53,329 nucleotides of DNA from Sedimentisphaerales bacterium (GCA_030611315.1 JAUWPZ010000007.1:1-53329), one strand, 5' to 3'; positions 15,059 through 23,371 are shown, counted from the stretch's first letter. Numbers and translations: made by a program. The notes: generated from the sequence alone by a model not told the origin.

Positions 15059-15769
15059 ATGGATCGCAGACTGTTTTTAACAACAGGGCTGGCTGTTGGA
15101 GCAGCGACCGTTTCCCAGGCCGCCTTGCCCGCTGCCGAGCACAGCCCGGGAAAGTCAAAAATCATTGGCATAAGTTGCAGCCCCCGTAAGGGCAAAACAA
15201 CATACAAAGCTCTCGACGTATGCCTAAAGGCAGCCAAAGAGACAAGCAGCGAAATTGAAACGCAGCTAATCGAGCTGGCTGATTTGGATATCAGGCCATG
15301 CAACGCCTGTGACCAATGCAAAAAGCAGCTCAAGTGCAGCATTCAGGATGACTTTGCTGAACTGATACCGGTTCTGGCGGATAAAAAAGTTGCCGGAATG
15401 GTTATCGGAACACCCGTCTATTTCGGGATGATGACGGCCCAATGCAAGGCTTTTCTCGACCGCTGCGGCATGTTTCGTTTCAACAACTGGATTTTCCGCA
15501 ACCGAGTTGGTGGCGCACTGGCCGTGGGCAGTATGCGCAACGGCGGACAGGAAATAACCTTACAAGCGGTCCGGACGGTTTTGCTCTGTCACGACATGAT
15601 TTGTGTCAGCGAAGGCAAAGATACAGCCCATTTTGGGGCAACCCTTGTCAGTGGAGGCGAAGGCGGGATCGAGGGAGATACGTTCGGCCTGAAAACTGCC
15701 CGCAACCTTGGCCGCAGAGTAGCTGAGTTGGCGTTATTGGTCGGTGTTGCTAATGCCAAACAGGGATAA
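15059..15769 (+). CDS. Tat-exported iron-sulfur flavoprotein (NADPH-dependent FMN reductase-like)
   Basis: A 236-aa protein from ATG 15059, chosen because AAAGGAG lies 8 bases before it. The N terminus MDRRLFLTTGLAVGAA is a twin-arginine signal. The flavodoxin-like part starts KIIGISCSPRKGKTTYKAL (FMN phosphate loop). It also carries the compact cysteine motif CNACDQCKKQLKC (C-x2-C-x2-C-x5-C), which binds a 4Fe-4S cluster in Isf-type flavoproteins, and GTPVYFGMMTAQCKAFLDR. Tat export of a folded protein that carries both FMN and an Fe-S cluster is logical, but such proteins are usually cytoplasmic. It is placed between an ArsR-like operator and the arsR gene, so a link to arsenic or metalloid redox chemistry is possible. 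Confidence 0.8.
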   Translation: MDRRLFLTTGLAVGAATVSQAALPAAEHSPGKSKIIGISCSPRKGKTTYKALDVCLKAAKETSSEIETQLIELADLDIRPCNACDQCKKQLKCSIQDDFAELIPVLADKKVAGMVIGTPVYFGMMTAQCKAFLDRCGMFRFNNWIFRNRVGGALAVGSMRNGGQEITLQAVRTVLLCHDMICVSEGKDTAHFGATLVSGGEGGIEGDTFGLKTARNLGRRVAELALLVGVANAKQG

Positions 15770-15862
15770 GGAATGTAAACCATATCGCATAAGATAGTTA
15801 TGGTTTGCATGTTTATTGCCTTGTAGTCAAACACTATTTTCTTATTGCGATAATGTTTTTAC

Positions 15863-15891
15863 TTGACCAATAAGCACTTTTACTTTAGAAT
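15863..15891 (+). promoter_or_regulatory. Promoter of the arsR-arsC-acr3 operon
   Basis: TTGACC at 15863-15868, a 17-bp spacer and TAGAAT at 15886-15891. The operator begins on the last bases of the -10 element. Confidence 0.65.
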
Positions 15892-15913
15892 ACTTCGTTA
15901 TATGGCGAAGTAT
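15890..15913 (+). promoter_or_regulatory. ArsR-type operator, copy 2
   Basis: A perfect inverted repeat with 8-bp arms ATACTTCG and CGAAGTAT around TTATATGG, located between the -10 element and the arsR start codon. The placement is that of an autoregulated ArsR/SmtB repressor site. The same sequence with one arm mismatch occurs at 14333-14356. Confidence 0.75.
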
Positions 15914-15924
15914 AGGAGTATCTT

Positions 15925-16287
15925 ATGCGTAACATCATCAATATTACGAAGGCGTTGTCCGATGAAAACAGAGTGCGGGCTTTAATGATGTTCCGGAACG
16001 GGGAGCTTTGTCTTTGCCAACTGATTGAAATGCTCGGGCTTGCACCCTCGACTGTCTCAAAGCATATGGCCATTTTGTACCAGGCCGGTTTGGTTGATAC
16101 GAGGAAGGAAGGGCGGTGGAATTATTATCGGCTTGCCGGCAAAGGTGCACCTGAATATGTCCTCGAAGCGATTAGATGGGTTCAAAGTGCCACGGCCGGG
16201 GACAAGCAGATAGTCGCGGATACCAGGCAGCTTAAACGTGTTTGCAGAATAGACAAGGATGCACTGTGTGACTGCTACAAAAAGTAA
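15925..16287 (+). CDS. arsR: ArsR family metalloid-responsive transcriptional repressor
   Basis: A 120-aa winged-helix protein: IINITKALSDENRVRAL, then ELCLCQLIEMLGLAPSTVSKHMAILYQAGLV, which is the DNA-recognition helix-turn-helix, then GRWNYYRLAG in the wing. Cys29 and Cys31 sit in the ELCLCQL segment, the place where ArsR proteins bind As(III) or Sb(III). Three more cysteines are at 107, 115 and 117 and could contribute to the site, as in ArsR types with C-terminal thiols. In the absence of metalloid it should repress its own operon through the palindrome just upstream. AGGAGT precedes the ATG. Confidence 0.9.
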   Translation: MRNIINITKALSDENRVRALMMFRNGELCLCQLIEMLGLAPSTVSKHMAILYQAGLVDTRKEGRWNYYRLAGKGAPEYVLEAIRWVQSATAGDKQIVADTRQLKRVCRIDKDALCDCYKK

Positions 16288-16317
16288 AATTAGAGGATAA
16301 TAAATCAAACAGCAGAA

Positions 16318-16425
16318 ATGGATGCGGCCTTTGTTCTCGGGCTGACGAGTGCGATTGTAAGTGCCTGCTGTACCCTGTCATTATTGGGCAGGTTGCTTTA
16401 CAAAAAAGTTTTTTCGGAGAAATGA
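16318..16425 (+). CDS. Small 35-aa hydrophobic ORF between arsR and arsC
   Basis: ATG 16318 to TGA 16423-16425 encodes a short protein with one membrane-like segment (FVLGLTSAIVSACCTLSLLG) that contains two adjacent cysteines and a basic end (RLLYKKVFSEK). It lies in the gap between arsR and arsC, with AGAGGATAA about 15 bases before. It could be a small membrane protein or a fragment of a lost permease. No family recognised, and translation is unproven. Confidence 0.35.
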   Translation: MDAAFVLGLTSAIVSACCTLSLLGRLLYKKVFSEK

Positions 16426-16431
16426 TAATCT

Positions 16432-16884
16432 GTGTCTGAAAGTAAAGAGGAGGTAGAGATATTGTTTCTCTGTACGGGCAATTCGTGCCGCAGCCAGATG
16501 GCGGAGGGTTGGGCGAAACACCTGAAGAGCGATGTCGTTAATGCGTACTCTGCCGGGATTTTGCCGGTTGGGGTCAGCTCCGGGGCCGCCAGAGTGATGG
16601 CTGAGGCCGGTGTTGATATCTCGGAGCAGAGGTCCAAGCATATCAATACGTACATTGGGATTGATTTTGATTACGTTGTGACGTTGTGCGATAACGCGAG
16701 GGAACAGTGTCCTGTCTTTGGCGGGGCGACAAGGCATATTCACAGGCCATTCAAAGACCCCACTTTTGTGGTTGGCAGTGAAGAAGAAATTTTGGAGGCT
16801 TTTCGCAAGACCCGGGACGAGATAAGGGCGTTTATAGAGACGCTGCCGGAGGGCCTGGAAGAGCCGATTAAAGACGATTCGTGA
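16432..16884 (+). CDS. arsC: Arsenate reductase, thioredoxin-coupled low-molecular-weight phosphatase type
   Basis: A 150-aa enzyme that reduces arsenate to arsenite. The phosphatase-like P-loop is LCTGNSCRSQMAEG with nucleophile Cys14 and Arg20 (C-x5-R). Cys86 and Cys93 in LCDNAREQCPVF complete the three-cysteine relay of the thioredoxin-linked ArsC family. The PFKDP motif carries the general-acid Asp. Start is GTG 16432, with GGAGA about 11 bases upstream. The product arsenite is the substrate of the Acr3 pump encoded next. Confidence 0.92.
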   Translation: MSESKEEVEILFLCTGNSCRSQMAEGWAKHLKSDVVNAYSAGILPVGVSSGAARVMAEAGVDISEQRSKHINTYIGIDFDYVVTLCDNAREQCPVFGGATRHIHRPFKDPTFVVGSEEEILEAFRKTRDEIRAFIETLPEGLEEPIKDDS

Positions 16885-16900
16885 ACGATGGTGAAAACAG

Positions 16901-18076
16901 ATGACAGAAAAAGACAATAGTAAAGGGCTGAGTATATTTGAGAAGTATCTGACTGGCTGGGTACTGCTGTGTATCGGCGGGGGTATAGCGCTCGGTCATA
17001 TTGCCCCTGGAGTCGCGACAAGGCTGGATAGTATGGCGATTCGTGTCAATGGGGCGCCGATTGTTTCAATACCAATAGCGATTTGCCTGTTCTTTATGAT
17101 GTATCCGATAATGGTGAAGATTGATTTTGCGGAGGTGCTCAAGGCGGGCAAGAGTATCAAGCCGGTGGGATTGACGCTGTTTGTCAACTGGGCGATAAAG
17201 CCTTTTACGATGTACGCGATATCGCTCCTGTTTTTGGGGATTCTGTTCAAAGGCTTCATAGGGACTGAGGCGAGAGATATAGTTCAACTGCCGTACGGGG
17301 CCGTTGCTGAAGTCGGCGAAGAGTACGGCGGTGGCACCGTGGTTTTGGTTGATGGTGATAAGAAGCTGGATGTGCCGCTTTGGCGAAGTTACTTAGCGGG
17401 CTGTATTCTTCTCGGGATAGCGCCGTGTACCGCGATGGTCTTGGTGTGGGGATTTTTGGCGCGAGGCAACGACGGGCATACGCTCGTGATGGTTGCGGTT
17501 AATTCACTTTTGATGCTTTTTTTGTATGGGCCGTTGGGAGGTTGGCTTCTGGGGGTGAGCGAAATGCCGGTACCATGGCAGGCGCTGCTTCTGTCGGTAA
17601 GCGTGTACGTGGCGCTGCCGCTGGTGACAGGATATTTTTCCCGCAAGTGGATAATAGCACACAAGGGCGAGCAGTGGTTTAAGGAGAAATTTTTGCACGT
17701 TTTGACGCCTGTTACAATAGTGGCGCTGCTTATCACGCTGGTTTTGCTGTTCAGCTTTAAGGGCAAGAAGATTTTGTCGGACCCGCTGACAATTCTCTGG
17801 ATAGCAATACCTCTGTTCATTCAAACCAATCTCATTTTCTGGCTGGCGTACGGATTGGCGAAGATTTTGAATCTCCAATACCGCGATGCGGCCCCGGCAG
17901 CAATGATTGGGGCGTCGAACCATTTTGAGGTGGCGATAGCCACGGCGGCGATGCTGTTCGGCCTGTCCTCCGGCGCAGCGCTGGCGACCGTTGTAGGTGT
18001 GCTGATTGAGGTGCCGGTGATGCTGATGCTCGTTAAGATATGTCTGGGCACTCAAAGCTGGTTTAAGCTGAAATAA
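16901..18076 (+). CDS. acr3: Acr3 family arsenite efflux permease
   Basis: A 391-aa membrane protein with about ten helices. Family signatures: [29 protein letters not shown], and the key [12 protein letters not shown], which holds the conserved cysteine needed for arsenite transport, then [20 protein letters not shown] soluble insertion of about 35 residues at 125-160, rich in Gly, Val and acidic residues, lies between helices 4 and 5, just before the Cys helix. Compact Acr3 proteins lack it, though long forms exist. It follows arsC by 16 bp and completes the detoxification operon. Confidence 0.92.
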   Translation: MTEKDNSKGLSIFEKYLTGWVLLCIGGGIALGHIAPGVATRLDSMAIRVNGAPIVSIPIAICLFFMMYPIMVKIDFAEVLKAGKSIKPVGLTLFVNWAIKPFTMYAISLLFLGILFKGFIGTEARDIVQLPYGAVAEVGEEYGGGTVVLVDGDKKLDVPLWRSYLAGCILLGIAPCTAMVLVWGFLARGNDGHTLVMVAVNSLLMLFLYGPLGGWLLGVSEMPVPWQALLLSVSVYVALPLVTGYFSRKWIIAHKGEQWFKEKFLHVLTPVTIVALLITLVLLFSFKGKKILSDPLTILWIAIPLFIQTNLIFWLAYGLAKILNLQYRDAAPAAMIGASNHFEVAIATAAMLFGLSSGAALATVVGVLIEVPVMLMLVKICLGTQSWFKLK

Positions 18077-18187
18077 GCGGAGCACACAACAATTCTGCGA
18101 AGATTTAACTTTTGCAATTTCTGTGGCGATGGTTAAAATGGGTCTTTTGATTCGTGCTAAAGAAGTAATCGGGGCGGGCAAAGAGAA

Positions 18188-19912
18188 ATGAATTCAGAGC
18201 AGTTGGAAAAATACACTTCCGCGATAACGCTTTCGGATATGGAGATATTCGTATTTCCGGAGCTGATGTACAGCCTGGTTCTGGCGAATATTATGAGCCC
18301 GATTATCTGGCAATGGCGCGAGCTGGAGTGTTTCAAAAAGCTCGAGGGCAAGAGCAGCTACAGAAAGCTGATGCGGCTGAAGCAATTCATAATCGACGAG
18401 TACGAATTTAATCTCGACCTTGAGACGTGGGGGCTGACGAGCAAGGCGAAGGAACTGGGGCGCTTCGGGGGAGTTATTTCGCCCGAGGATATCGCCAGGA
18501 GCAACGCTCTGTTCGGCTATGAGGGCGATAAGTATTATTTTGACGTGGACATCCGCAGGCATTTCGGCCTGGACAAATACGACAGCGATATCATTCCGTA
18601 TTGGAAGACGGAGACAGTCGAGGCCATGAACGCCTTTAAGCAAAAGCAAGGCTATACGAAGTGGGCGGGAGAGTGCATTTCATTGTCGGTATTGTACGCG
18701 GCGGCGGCTTTTATTGTATGCGGAATACCTCTGGAAGATATTTACATGATACTGACGCCGCTGCACTCGCAGAATTTTATCGACATACAGGACGGCGTTT
18801 TGACCAACAACAGGCGGCTTGTTACGAAGACGATGTGGTTCAACGGCACGGCTATTTCCAATAAGGCCCAGCGGGCGCTGCGAAATGAGAAAGTTATCAT
18901 CGTGGCCCATTCATCCGGCTATGTGCATTACCTGTATGACGATGCGACGATAGATAAAAGCGCTTACGAATATTTTGCCGGGCAGCTTGGCTCATATTTA
19001 TCCACGGAGTTGACGCTTCAGATTTTTGCCGGTTTTCTGCGGTCGAATAGGGACTGCCAGAGATACTTCCAGGTCTGCCGCCAGTGTCACGGCCATACGC
19101 AATTTTTAAAGGCGGAGGTATTGTTTCACTACGAGCACAGCAGCAATTTCAGGATAGCCGACAAGACTTTCGAGAAATTGCTCGCTGAGGTTTCGGATGA
19201 GGATTTTGTTCGATACCAACTGCCGGGGCGAATCCGGTGTGATGAGCTTGAAGAATTTATAGAAAAGGAAAAGATTGACCTGAGGAATTCCGAAGGCCGG
19301 GAGGTCTTGGAGAAGTTCATTGAGCCGGTCATCCCTGATGCGGAGCAGCTCGTGGCGAAGCTCAGCGAATTTGTGCATATAGAGGCAAAGCTGCCGGCTT
19401 CGGACAAAAATTATCTGCCCAACGGGGCGATTGACATACCTGTAGAGTCAAGTAGAGAACAGGTAATCGACTATCTGCAGCAGGCGCGCAGCGGCAATCC
19501 GAGTGCGGACCTTGCCTTTTATGCTTATCGTGATATGGAAAGCTGCGACTGGCAGCCTTTTGTCAAGGCGGCGGTCGAGCGCAACCCGGTCTCGATCCGG
19601 ATGACAGAGTCGATGTCGCTCGAAGAAGTATATGCGTGGCTCGAAAAAATAGAGAATATCTCAATTTATGACGGCAGGCGACTGGCCCAGCCCGATGAAG
19701 TGGCGAATTACAAGAGGGCCGATGGGCTCGAAAAGGCCTTTTTGTTGGCCAATGTAATCCGCCAGAGAAGTGCCGGGCAGGATATTGAAATAGCTGTAGA
19801 TAGGGGCGAAGTTACAGTAAAAGGGGCGGGACAATACCGATTTGTATCAACAAAAGGTATTAACAAGCATCTTGGTATATCCGGGGACGGAACTATCCGC
19901 ATTTTGGGGTAG
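18188..19912 (+). CDS. Protein of unknown function, possible transglutaminase-like domain
   Basis: A 574-aa soluble protein without signal peptide. I do not recognise a named family. A central segment, about residues 155-215, has Cys163 in GECISLSVLY, a Gly-Ile pair at 179-180, and His193 in LHSQNF followed by LTNNRRLV. The order and spacing (Cys at a helix start, then His in a strand about 30 residues later) fit a transglutaminase-like or papain-like core, as a hypothesis. A CRQCHGH motif near residue 300 could bind metal. The C-terminal part repeats acidic helical segments and ends in a small strand-rich region. It follows acr3 by 111 bp, and the gap shows no obvious promoter. Confidence 0.55.
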   Translation: MNSEQLEKYTSAITLSDMEIFVFPELMYSLVLANIMSPIIWQWRELECFKKLEGKSSYRKLMRLKQFIIDEYEFNLDLETWGLTSKAKELGRFGGVISPEDIARSNALFGYEGDKYYFDVDIRRHFGLDKYDSDIIPYWKTETVEAMNAFKQKQGYTKWAGECISLSVLYAAAAFIVCGIPLEDIYMILTPLHSQNFIDIQDGVLTNNRRLVTKTMWFNGTAISNKAQRALRNEKVIIVAHSSGYVHYLYDDATIDKSAYEYFAGQLGSYLSTELTLQIFAGFLRSNRDCQRYFQVCRQCHGHTQFLKAEVLFHYEHSSNFRIADKTFEKLLAEVSDEDFVRYQLPGRIRCDELEEFIEKEKIDLRNSEGREVLEKFIEPVIPDAEQLVAKLSEFVHIEAKLPASDKNYLPNGAIDIPVESSREQVIDYLQQARSGNPSADLAFYAYRDMESCDWQPFVKAAVERNPVSIRMTESMSLEEVYAWLEKIENISIYDGRRLAQPDEVANYKRADGLEKAFLLANVIRQRSAGQDIEIAVDRGEVTVKGAGQYRFVSTKGINKHLGISGDGTIRILG

Positions 19913-19989
19913 AAAATAGGCGTTTGTGGAGGCAGGAGAGGGTTCCGGAAGAATTTTTGCGAATTTTTCAAGAAAAAATAAATTTTATG

Positions 19990-20018
19990 TTGACACTGTG
20001 AAGCAATAGGACTATAAT
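19990..20018 (+). promoter_or_regulatory. Perfect-consensus sigma70 promoter, distal
   Basis: TTGACA (19990-19995), a 17-bp spacer and TATAAT (20013-20018). The -10 lies in the middle of an imperfect 21-bp palindrome at 20006-20026 (arms ATAGGACTAT and ATAGTCTTAT around one A, one mismatch). It is probably a repressor-controlled start for the rrf2 operon. Confidence 0.65.
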
Positions 20019-20085
20019 AGTCTTATATGATAATAAAAAATATTATTATGATGACAGCGCTTTTTGAGGCAGACCTTTTTGACTG

Positions 20086-20125
20086 TTGACAAGGCAGCTA
20101 AATAGGGTTAATATGGCCCTATTTA
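20086..20125 (+). promoter_or_regulatory. Proximal promoter with Rrf2-type operator
   Basis: TTGACA (20086-20091), a 17-bp spacer and TAATAT (20109-20114). A perfect inverted repeat (TAAATAGGG at 20099-20107 and CCCTATTTA at 20117-20125) brackets the -10. This is the expected place for autorepression by the Rrf2 protein encoded 38 bp downstream. Confidence 0.65.
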
Positions 20126-20162
20126 TTATGAAGCTAAATATGTTTGAAAGGTTTGACTGAAG

Positions 20163-20609
20163 ATGGATGTTATAAGGCGAAATACAGATTACGCACTGCG
20201 TGCGATGGTGCACCTTGCCGGGCAGTATGGCAACGGGTCCGTATCAACCAGAATAATAGCGACCAAAGAGGATATTTCTTATCAGCTTGCGTGCAAGCTA
20301 ATGCAGAAGCTACATAAGGCCAAGCTGGTGACAAGCTGCATGGGGCCCAAAGGCGGATTTCGGCTTGGCAAAGAGCCGGCGAAGATAAGCCTGCTGGAAG
20401 TGATAGAAGTTATCCAGGGACCGGTAACCCTGAACAGATGCCTTGTCGCCTCCGACGCATGCGAGCGGCAGAAAACATGCCCGGTCAGAACGAAGCTCGT
20501 TGGGCTCCAGGGATACATCGGCGAATATCTTGGTGATATCACACTGGATGAGATGCTGCGGAACTGCGGTGAAGAGGACGCAAAGAGAACAAAGAGGAGA
20601 AAGAAATGA
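20163..20609 (+). CDS. Rrf2 family transcriptional regulator
   Basis: A 148-aa winged-helix regulator starting [19 protein letters not shown], with the recognition helix in [19 protein letters not shown] and the wing [10 protein letters not shown]. Three cysteines near residues 96-109 ([16 protein letters not shown]-x6-C-x5-C) match the cluster-binding site of IscR- and NsrR-type Rrf2 proteins, so it probably senses iron-sulfur status, nitric oxide or redox state. The promoters upstream carry palindromes. Its stop codon overlaps the start of the cupin gene. Confidence 0.88.
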   Translation: MDVIRRNTDYALRAMVHLAGQYGNGSVSTRIIATKEDISYQLACKLMQKLHKAKLVTSCMGPKGGFRLGKEPAKISLLEVIEVIQGPVTLNRCLVASDACERQKTCPVRTKLVGLQGYIGEYLGDITLDEMLRNCGEEDAKRTKRRKK

Positions 20610-20950
20610 TGTCCGAGAAGGCAAGTGTATTGCAGGTGTGCGTCAGCCGGGCTCAATCGCTGGCGGGGCTCGTAGAGTACTCTGAGGATTCGATAGTCAG
20701 CAAGACGATACTTGATAAGCCGGCCGGGACGATTACGCTGTTTGCCTTTGGTAAGGGCCAGAAGCTGAGCGAACATACGGCGCCTTATGATGCGGTTGTT
20801 CAGGTCCTCGATGGGCAGGCGAGCCTGACTATTGGCGGTGAGGAAAAGACTGTAGTGGCAGGTGAGGTTGTCATAATGCCGGGCAACGTGCCTCATTCGG
20901 TAGCGGCCCCGGAGAAATTCAAGATGCTTCTGACGATGATACGTGCCTGA
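20606..20950 (+). CDS. Cupin domain protein
   Basis: A 114-aa single-domain cupin_2 protein. Motif 1 is around [19 protein letters not shown] and motif 2 is [18 protein letters not shown], with the metal-type His residues of H-x-n-E/Q and PxxxPH. Such small cupins near Rrf2 genes are common in anaerobes, but their ligand is unknown. The start overlaps the Rrf2 stop codon by four bases, with AGGAGAAAG ahead of it. It is most likely co-translated with the regulator. Confidence 0.75.
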   Translation: MMSEKASVLQVCVSRAQSLAGLVEYSEDSIVSKTILDKPAGTITLFAFGKGQKLSEHTAPYDAVVQVLDGQASLTIGGEEKTVVAGEVVIMPGNVPHSVAAPEKFKMLLTMIRA

Positions 20951-20978
20951 GCGGTACGCAAAGATAGGAGAATAACCG

Positions 20979-21695
20979 ATGTTCAGATGTCCCGGCCAGG
21001 ACCAAAGATACTGGAAGCCGGAAGATGTTTTTGAGATGCAGTGTCCGGACTGCGGCAATGATATGGAGTTTTTCAAGGATGAGCCGAAACTCAAATGTCG
21101 CAAGTGCGGGCATGTGGTAATCAATCCGAAGATAGACCTCGGCTGCGCCGAATGGTGCCAATATGGGGCCCGGTGCGTCGGGGTAACGTTTTCAAAGGAC
21201 ACAAGCGGCCTGAAGAACGAGCTGATAGAGCAAATGAAAAGAGTTTTTGGAGATGACCGGAGACGTATTGAACATGCACTGGCGGTTTTGGATTACGCTG
21301 AGCGGATACAGACAGCAGAAGGCGGGGACCCGCTGGTGGTGAAGGCTGCGGCGATACTGCATGATATTGGAATTCACCAGGCGGAGCGAAAGTACGGCTC
21401 GGCAGCGGGGAAATATCAGGAGATTGAAGGACCGCCGATTGCGAAGGAGATTTTAGGAAAGTACGACATTGCGGCTGATGTGGTCGAACATATATGCCGG
21501 ATAGTTGGAAGCCATCATAGTGCGAAGGATATAGATACGATTGAGTTTCGAATTGTCTGGGATGCGGATTGGCTGGTGAATCTTCCGGCGGATTTTGCCA
21601 ATTCGAGTAAGGAAGAACTGCAGGAGATTATTGATAAGAGATTTAAGACCGCTGCCGGTCGTCGGATGGCAAAAGAAGGTTTTGTACAAAATTAG
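20979..21695 (+). CDS. HD domain phosphohydrolase with N-terminal zinc-ribbon
   Basis: A 238-aa protein. The N-terminal 65 residues hold three pairs of cysteines, CPDCGNDM, CRKCGHVV and later CAEWCQYGARC, that can form zinc-ribbon or Fe-S sites. The HD part starts RIEHALAVLDYAERI, with ILHDIGIH (the HD doublet), GSHHS, and WDADWLVN (the final Asp), the complete metal-ligand set. Enzymes of this type hydrolyse phosphate esters or nucleotides; the substrate here is unknown. It is the third gene of the Rrf2-cupin-HD set. Confidence 0.8.
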   Translation: MFRCPGQDQRYWKPEDVFEMQCPDCGNDMEFFKDEPKLKCRKCGHVVINPKIDLGCAEWCQYGARCVGVTFSKDTSGLKNELIEQMKRVFGDDRRRIEHALAVLDYAERIQTAEGGDPLVVKAAAILHDIGIHQAERKYGSAAGKYQEIEGPPIAKEILGKYDIAADVVEHICRIVGSHHSAKDIDTIEFRIVWDADWLVNLPADFANSSKEELQEIIDKRFKTAAGRRMAKEGFVQN

Positions 21696-21727
21696 AATTA
21701 AGACATTTGAAGTATTAGGACTGAATT

Positions 21728-21820
21728 ATGGGTAGCTCCAAGAAAGCTGATGTGAGCAATCCACCACAGGCGGACTGGTCAAAGGCTGACCGCCAGACCA
21801 GAACTGAAGTTTGCGTGTAG
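21728..21820 (+). CDS. Small 30-aa ORF, unassigned
   Basis: ATG 21728 to TAG 21818 encodes a polar protein (MGSSKKADVSNPPQADWS and 12 further residues, including a Cys near the end). Its stop codon merges with the strong Shine-Dalgarno TAGGAGGT of the next gene, so it may be a leader peptide or the left-over end of a deleted gene. No family recognised. Translation is uncertain. Confidence 0.25.
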   Translation: MGSSKKADVSNPPQADWSKADRQTRTEVCV

Positions 21821-21833
21821 GAGGTAACGAACT

Positions 21834-22106
21834 ATGCGATGCCAAATGGAAGGCCCTGTTTATATAGCCACTGCTGGCACCATAGCCCTGATAATAGACA
21901 CTACGCGCCTAACGACCTATTTTCTAAAAGGCGCGCGACTCGAACAGTTGCTCTTATGGGGATTGTTAATATTTATCCCCGCATCATTTGTAGGGGCAAA
22001 GTTCGCTAAAAGTGTCGTTGAAAAGATTCCCCAACAGCATTTTCGGAAAGTCGTTGCCGCATTTCTATTTCTAATTGGTATAAAATTGCTTTTGTTGCCG
22101 AATTGA
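21834..22106 (+). pseudogene. Truncated TSUP (TauE/SafE) permease, C-terminal third
   Basis: A 90-aa protein that matches only the end of a sulfite/anion exporter of the TSUP family. GTIALIIDTTRLTTYFLKG is the conserved start of the second half, then LLLWGLLIFIPASFVGAKFAK and FLFLIGIKLLLL. The usual length is about 250 aa, so 160 residues are missing. It has a strong GGAGGT ribosome-binding site and an intact frame, so a short product could be made, but a half-transporter is unlikely to be active. It sits before an FNT-type transporter gene, in a run of redox genes. Confidence 0.6.
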
Positions 22107-22147
22107 ATCGTAGCTTTGACAACTGATACAAAAAAGGATGGATTAAG

Positions 22148-23371
22148 ATGGAATACTTTAGTATTGATGCCTATACTCCGGCTCAAATGGCCGCTCGTGT
22201 GGAAAAGGCGGGAATTGTCAAGGGTAATCTTGACTTTCTCTCGATGTTCACTCTTTCTGTAATGGCAGGCGCCTTCATCGCGTTGGGAGCGGTACTGTAC
22301 ACTTATGTAATTCATGATTCATCTTTGAGTTTGGGCCTGACAAAACTGCTTGGAGGGCTGGTCTTTTGTCTTGGACTGATTTTAGTCATTGTTGCCGGAG
22401 CCGAACTGTTCACGGGAAATAACCTCATCGTAATGGCTTATGTCAGCAGAAAGATTACACTTAAAAGGCTTCTTCGCAACTGGGCAATTGTGTTTTGCGG
22501 CAATCTTGTCGGCTCACTGGTTGTGGTGTTTTTGCTTTTACAGAGTGGACAATGGACTTCGGCAGGAGCTGCTGTGGGCGTCAAGGCGCTTATGATAGCA
22601 AATGAAAAAGTTAACCTGACATTTGTCCAGGCACTGTCACGGGGGGTATTATGTAACATACTGGTATGTCTTGCGGTTTGGCTCTGTTTCAGCGGTCGTT
22701 CCGTTACTGATAAAGTGCTGGCTATAATATTCCCTATCACGGCTTTTGTTGCTCTGGGCTTCGAACACTCTGTAGCAAATATGTATTTTGTTCCGGCCGG
22801 ACTTGTCCTCAAACACAATACACAGGTGTTGTCCGCGGCAGAAGGATTGCTCGGTCAGGTTCCCGACCTGTCAAGACTAACTATTTCCGGTTTTCTCGTA
22901 AGGAATCTTTTGCCTGTGTCTCTGGGGAATATTATTGGAGGCGGCTTTTTAGTTGGTATTATATATTGGTTCGTATATCTTAGACGCACCGCTGTTGAGC
23001 CGGTTCGAAAACTTATGACTAAAGGTCCGCCGGTGCTCGCGCCGGGTAAAACCGCAGCTCGGGCGGTTGAGATAATGGAACGGCATAGTGTTGGCAGTGT
23101 TCTTGTGGGCGAATCTGAAGAGAACGCCGTGGGTATCGTCAGCGAGGCCGATATTGTACGAAAGGTCCTTGCCGCAGACGCAAAACTCGATACGGTCAAG
23201 GTCGAAGAAATTATGAGCTCTCCCTTGATTTCCGTGGACGTCAAAACACCTATTCACAAAATCTATCGTACAATGACCGAGCACCGCATTCGGCATTTGG
23301 TTATCACCGACCAGGGTAAAAAGATCGGCTTTGTATCGGTTAAAGATTTGCTTCGGGGAGCAGCCCCTTGA
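22148..23371 (+). CDS. Formate/nitrite transporter family channel fused to tandem CBS domains
   Basis: A 407-aa protein. Residues 1-280 are an FNT channel with six helices: AGIVKGNLDFLSMFTLSVMAGAF, GAELFTGNNLIVMAY, and LGFEHSVANMYFVPAGL. The last carries the central His and the Asn of the pore. Formate, nitrite or hydrosulfide are the known substrates of this family. After a basic linker the C terminus holds two CBS motifs: GKTAARAVEIMERHSVGSVL and IMSSPLISVDVKTPIHKI, ending KIGFVSVKDLL. CBS pairs bind adenine nucleotides, so the channel is likely gated by energy charge. This fusion is unusual, as standard FNT channels stop after helix 6. Confidence 0.85.
   Translation: MEYFSIDAYTPAQMAARVEKAGIVKGNLDFLSMFTLSVMAGAFIALGAVLYTYVIHDSSLSLGLTKLLGGLVFCLGLILVIVAGAELFTGNNLIVMAYVSRKITLKRLLRNWAIVFCGNLVGSLVVVFLLLQSGQWTSAGAAVGVKALMIANEKVNLTFVQALSRGVLCNILVCLAVWLCFSGRSVTDKVLAIIFPITAFVALGFEHSVANMYFVPAGLVLKHNTQVLSAAEGLLGQVPDLSRLTISGFLVRNLLPVSLGNIIGGGFLVGIIYWFVYLRRTAVEPVRKLMTKGPPVLAPGKTAARAVEIMERHSVGSVLVGESEENAVGIVSEADIVRKVLAADAKLDTVKVEEIMSSPLISVDVKTPIHKIYRTMTEHRIRHLVITDQGKKIGFVSVKDLLRGAAP

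Noticed and set aside
15776-15808. Terminator after the flavoprotein gene
   Set aside because: A perfect 8-bp stem AAACCATA/TATGGTTT exists, but there is no T-tract, so I did not call it.
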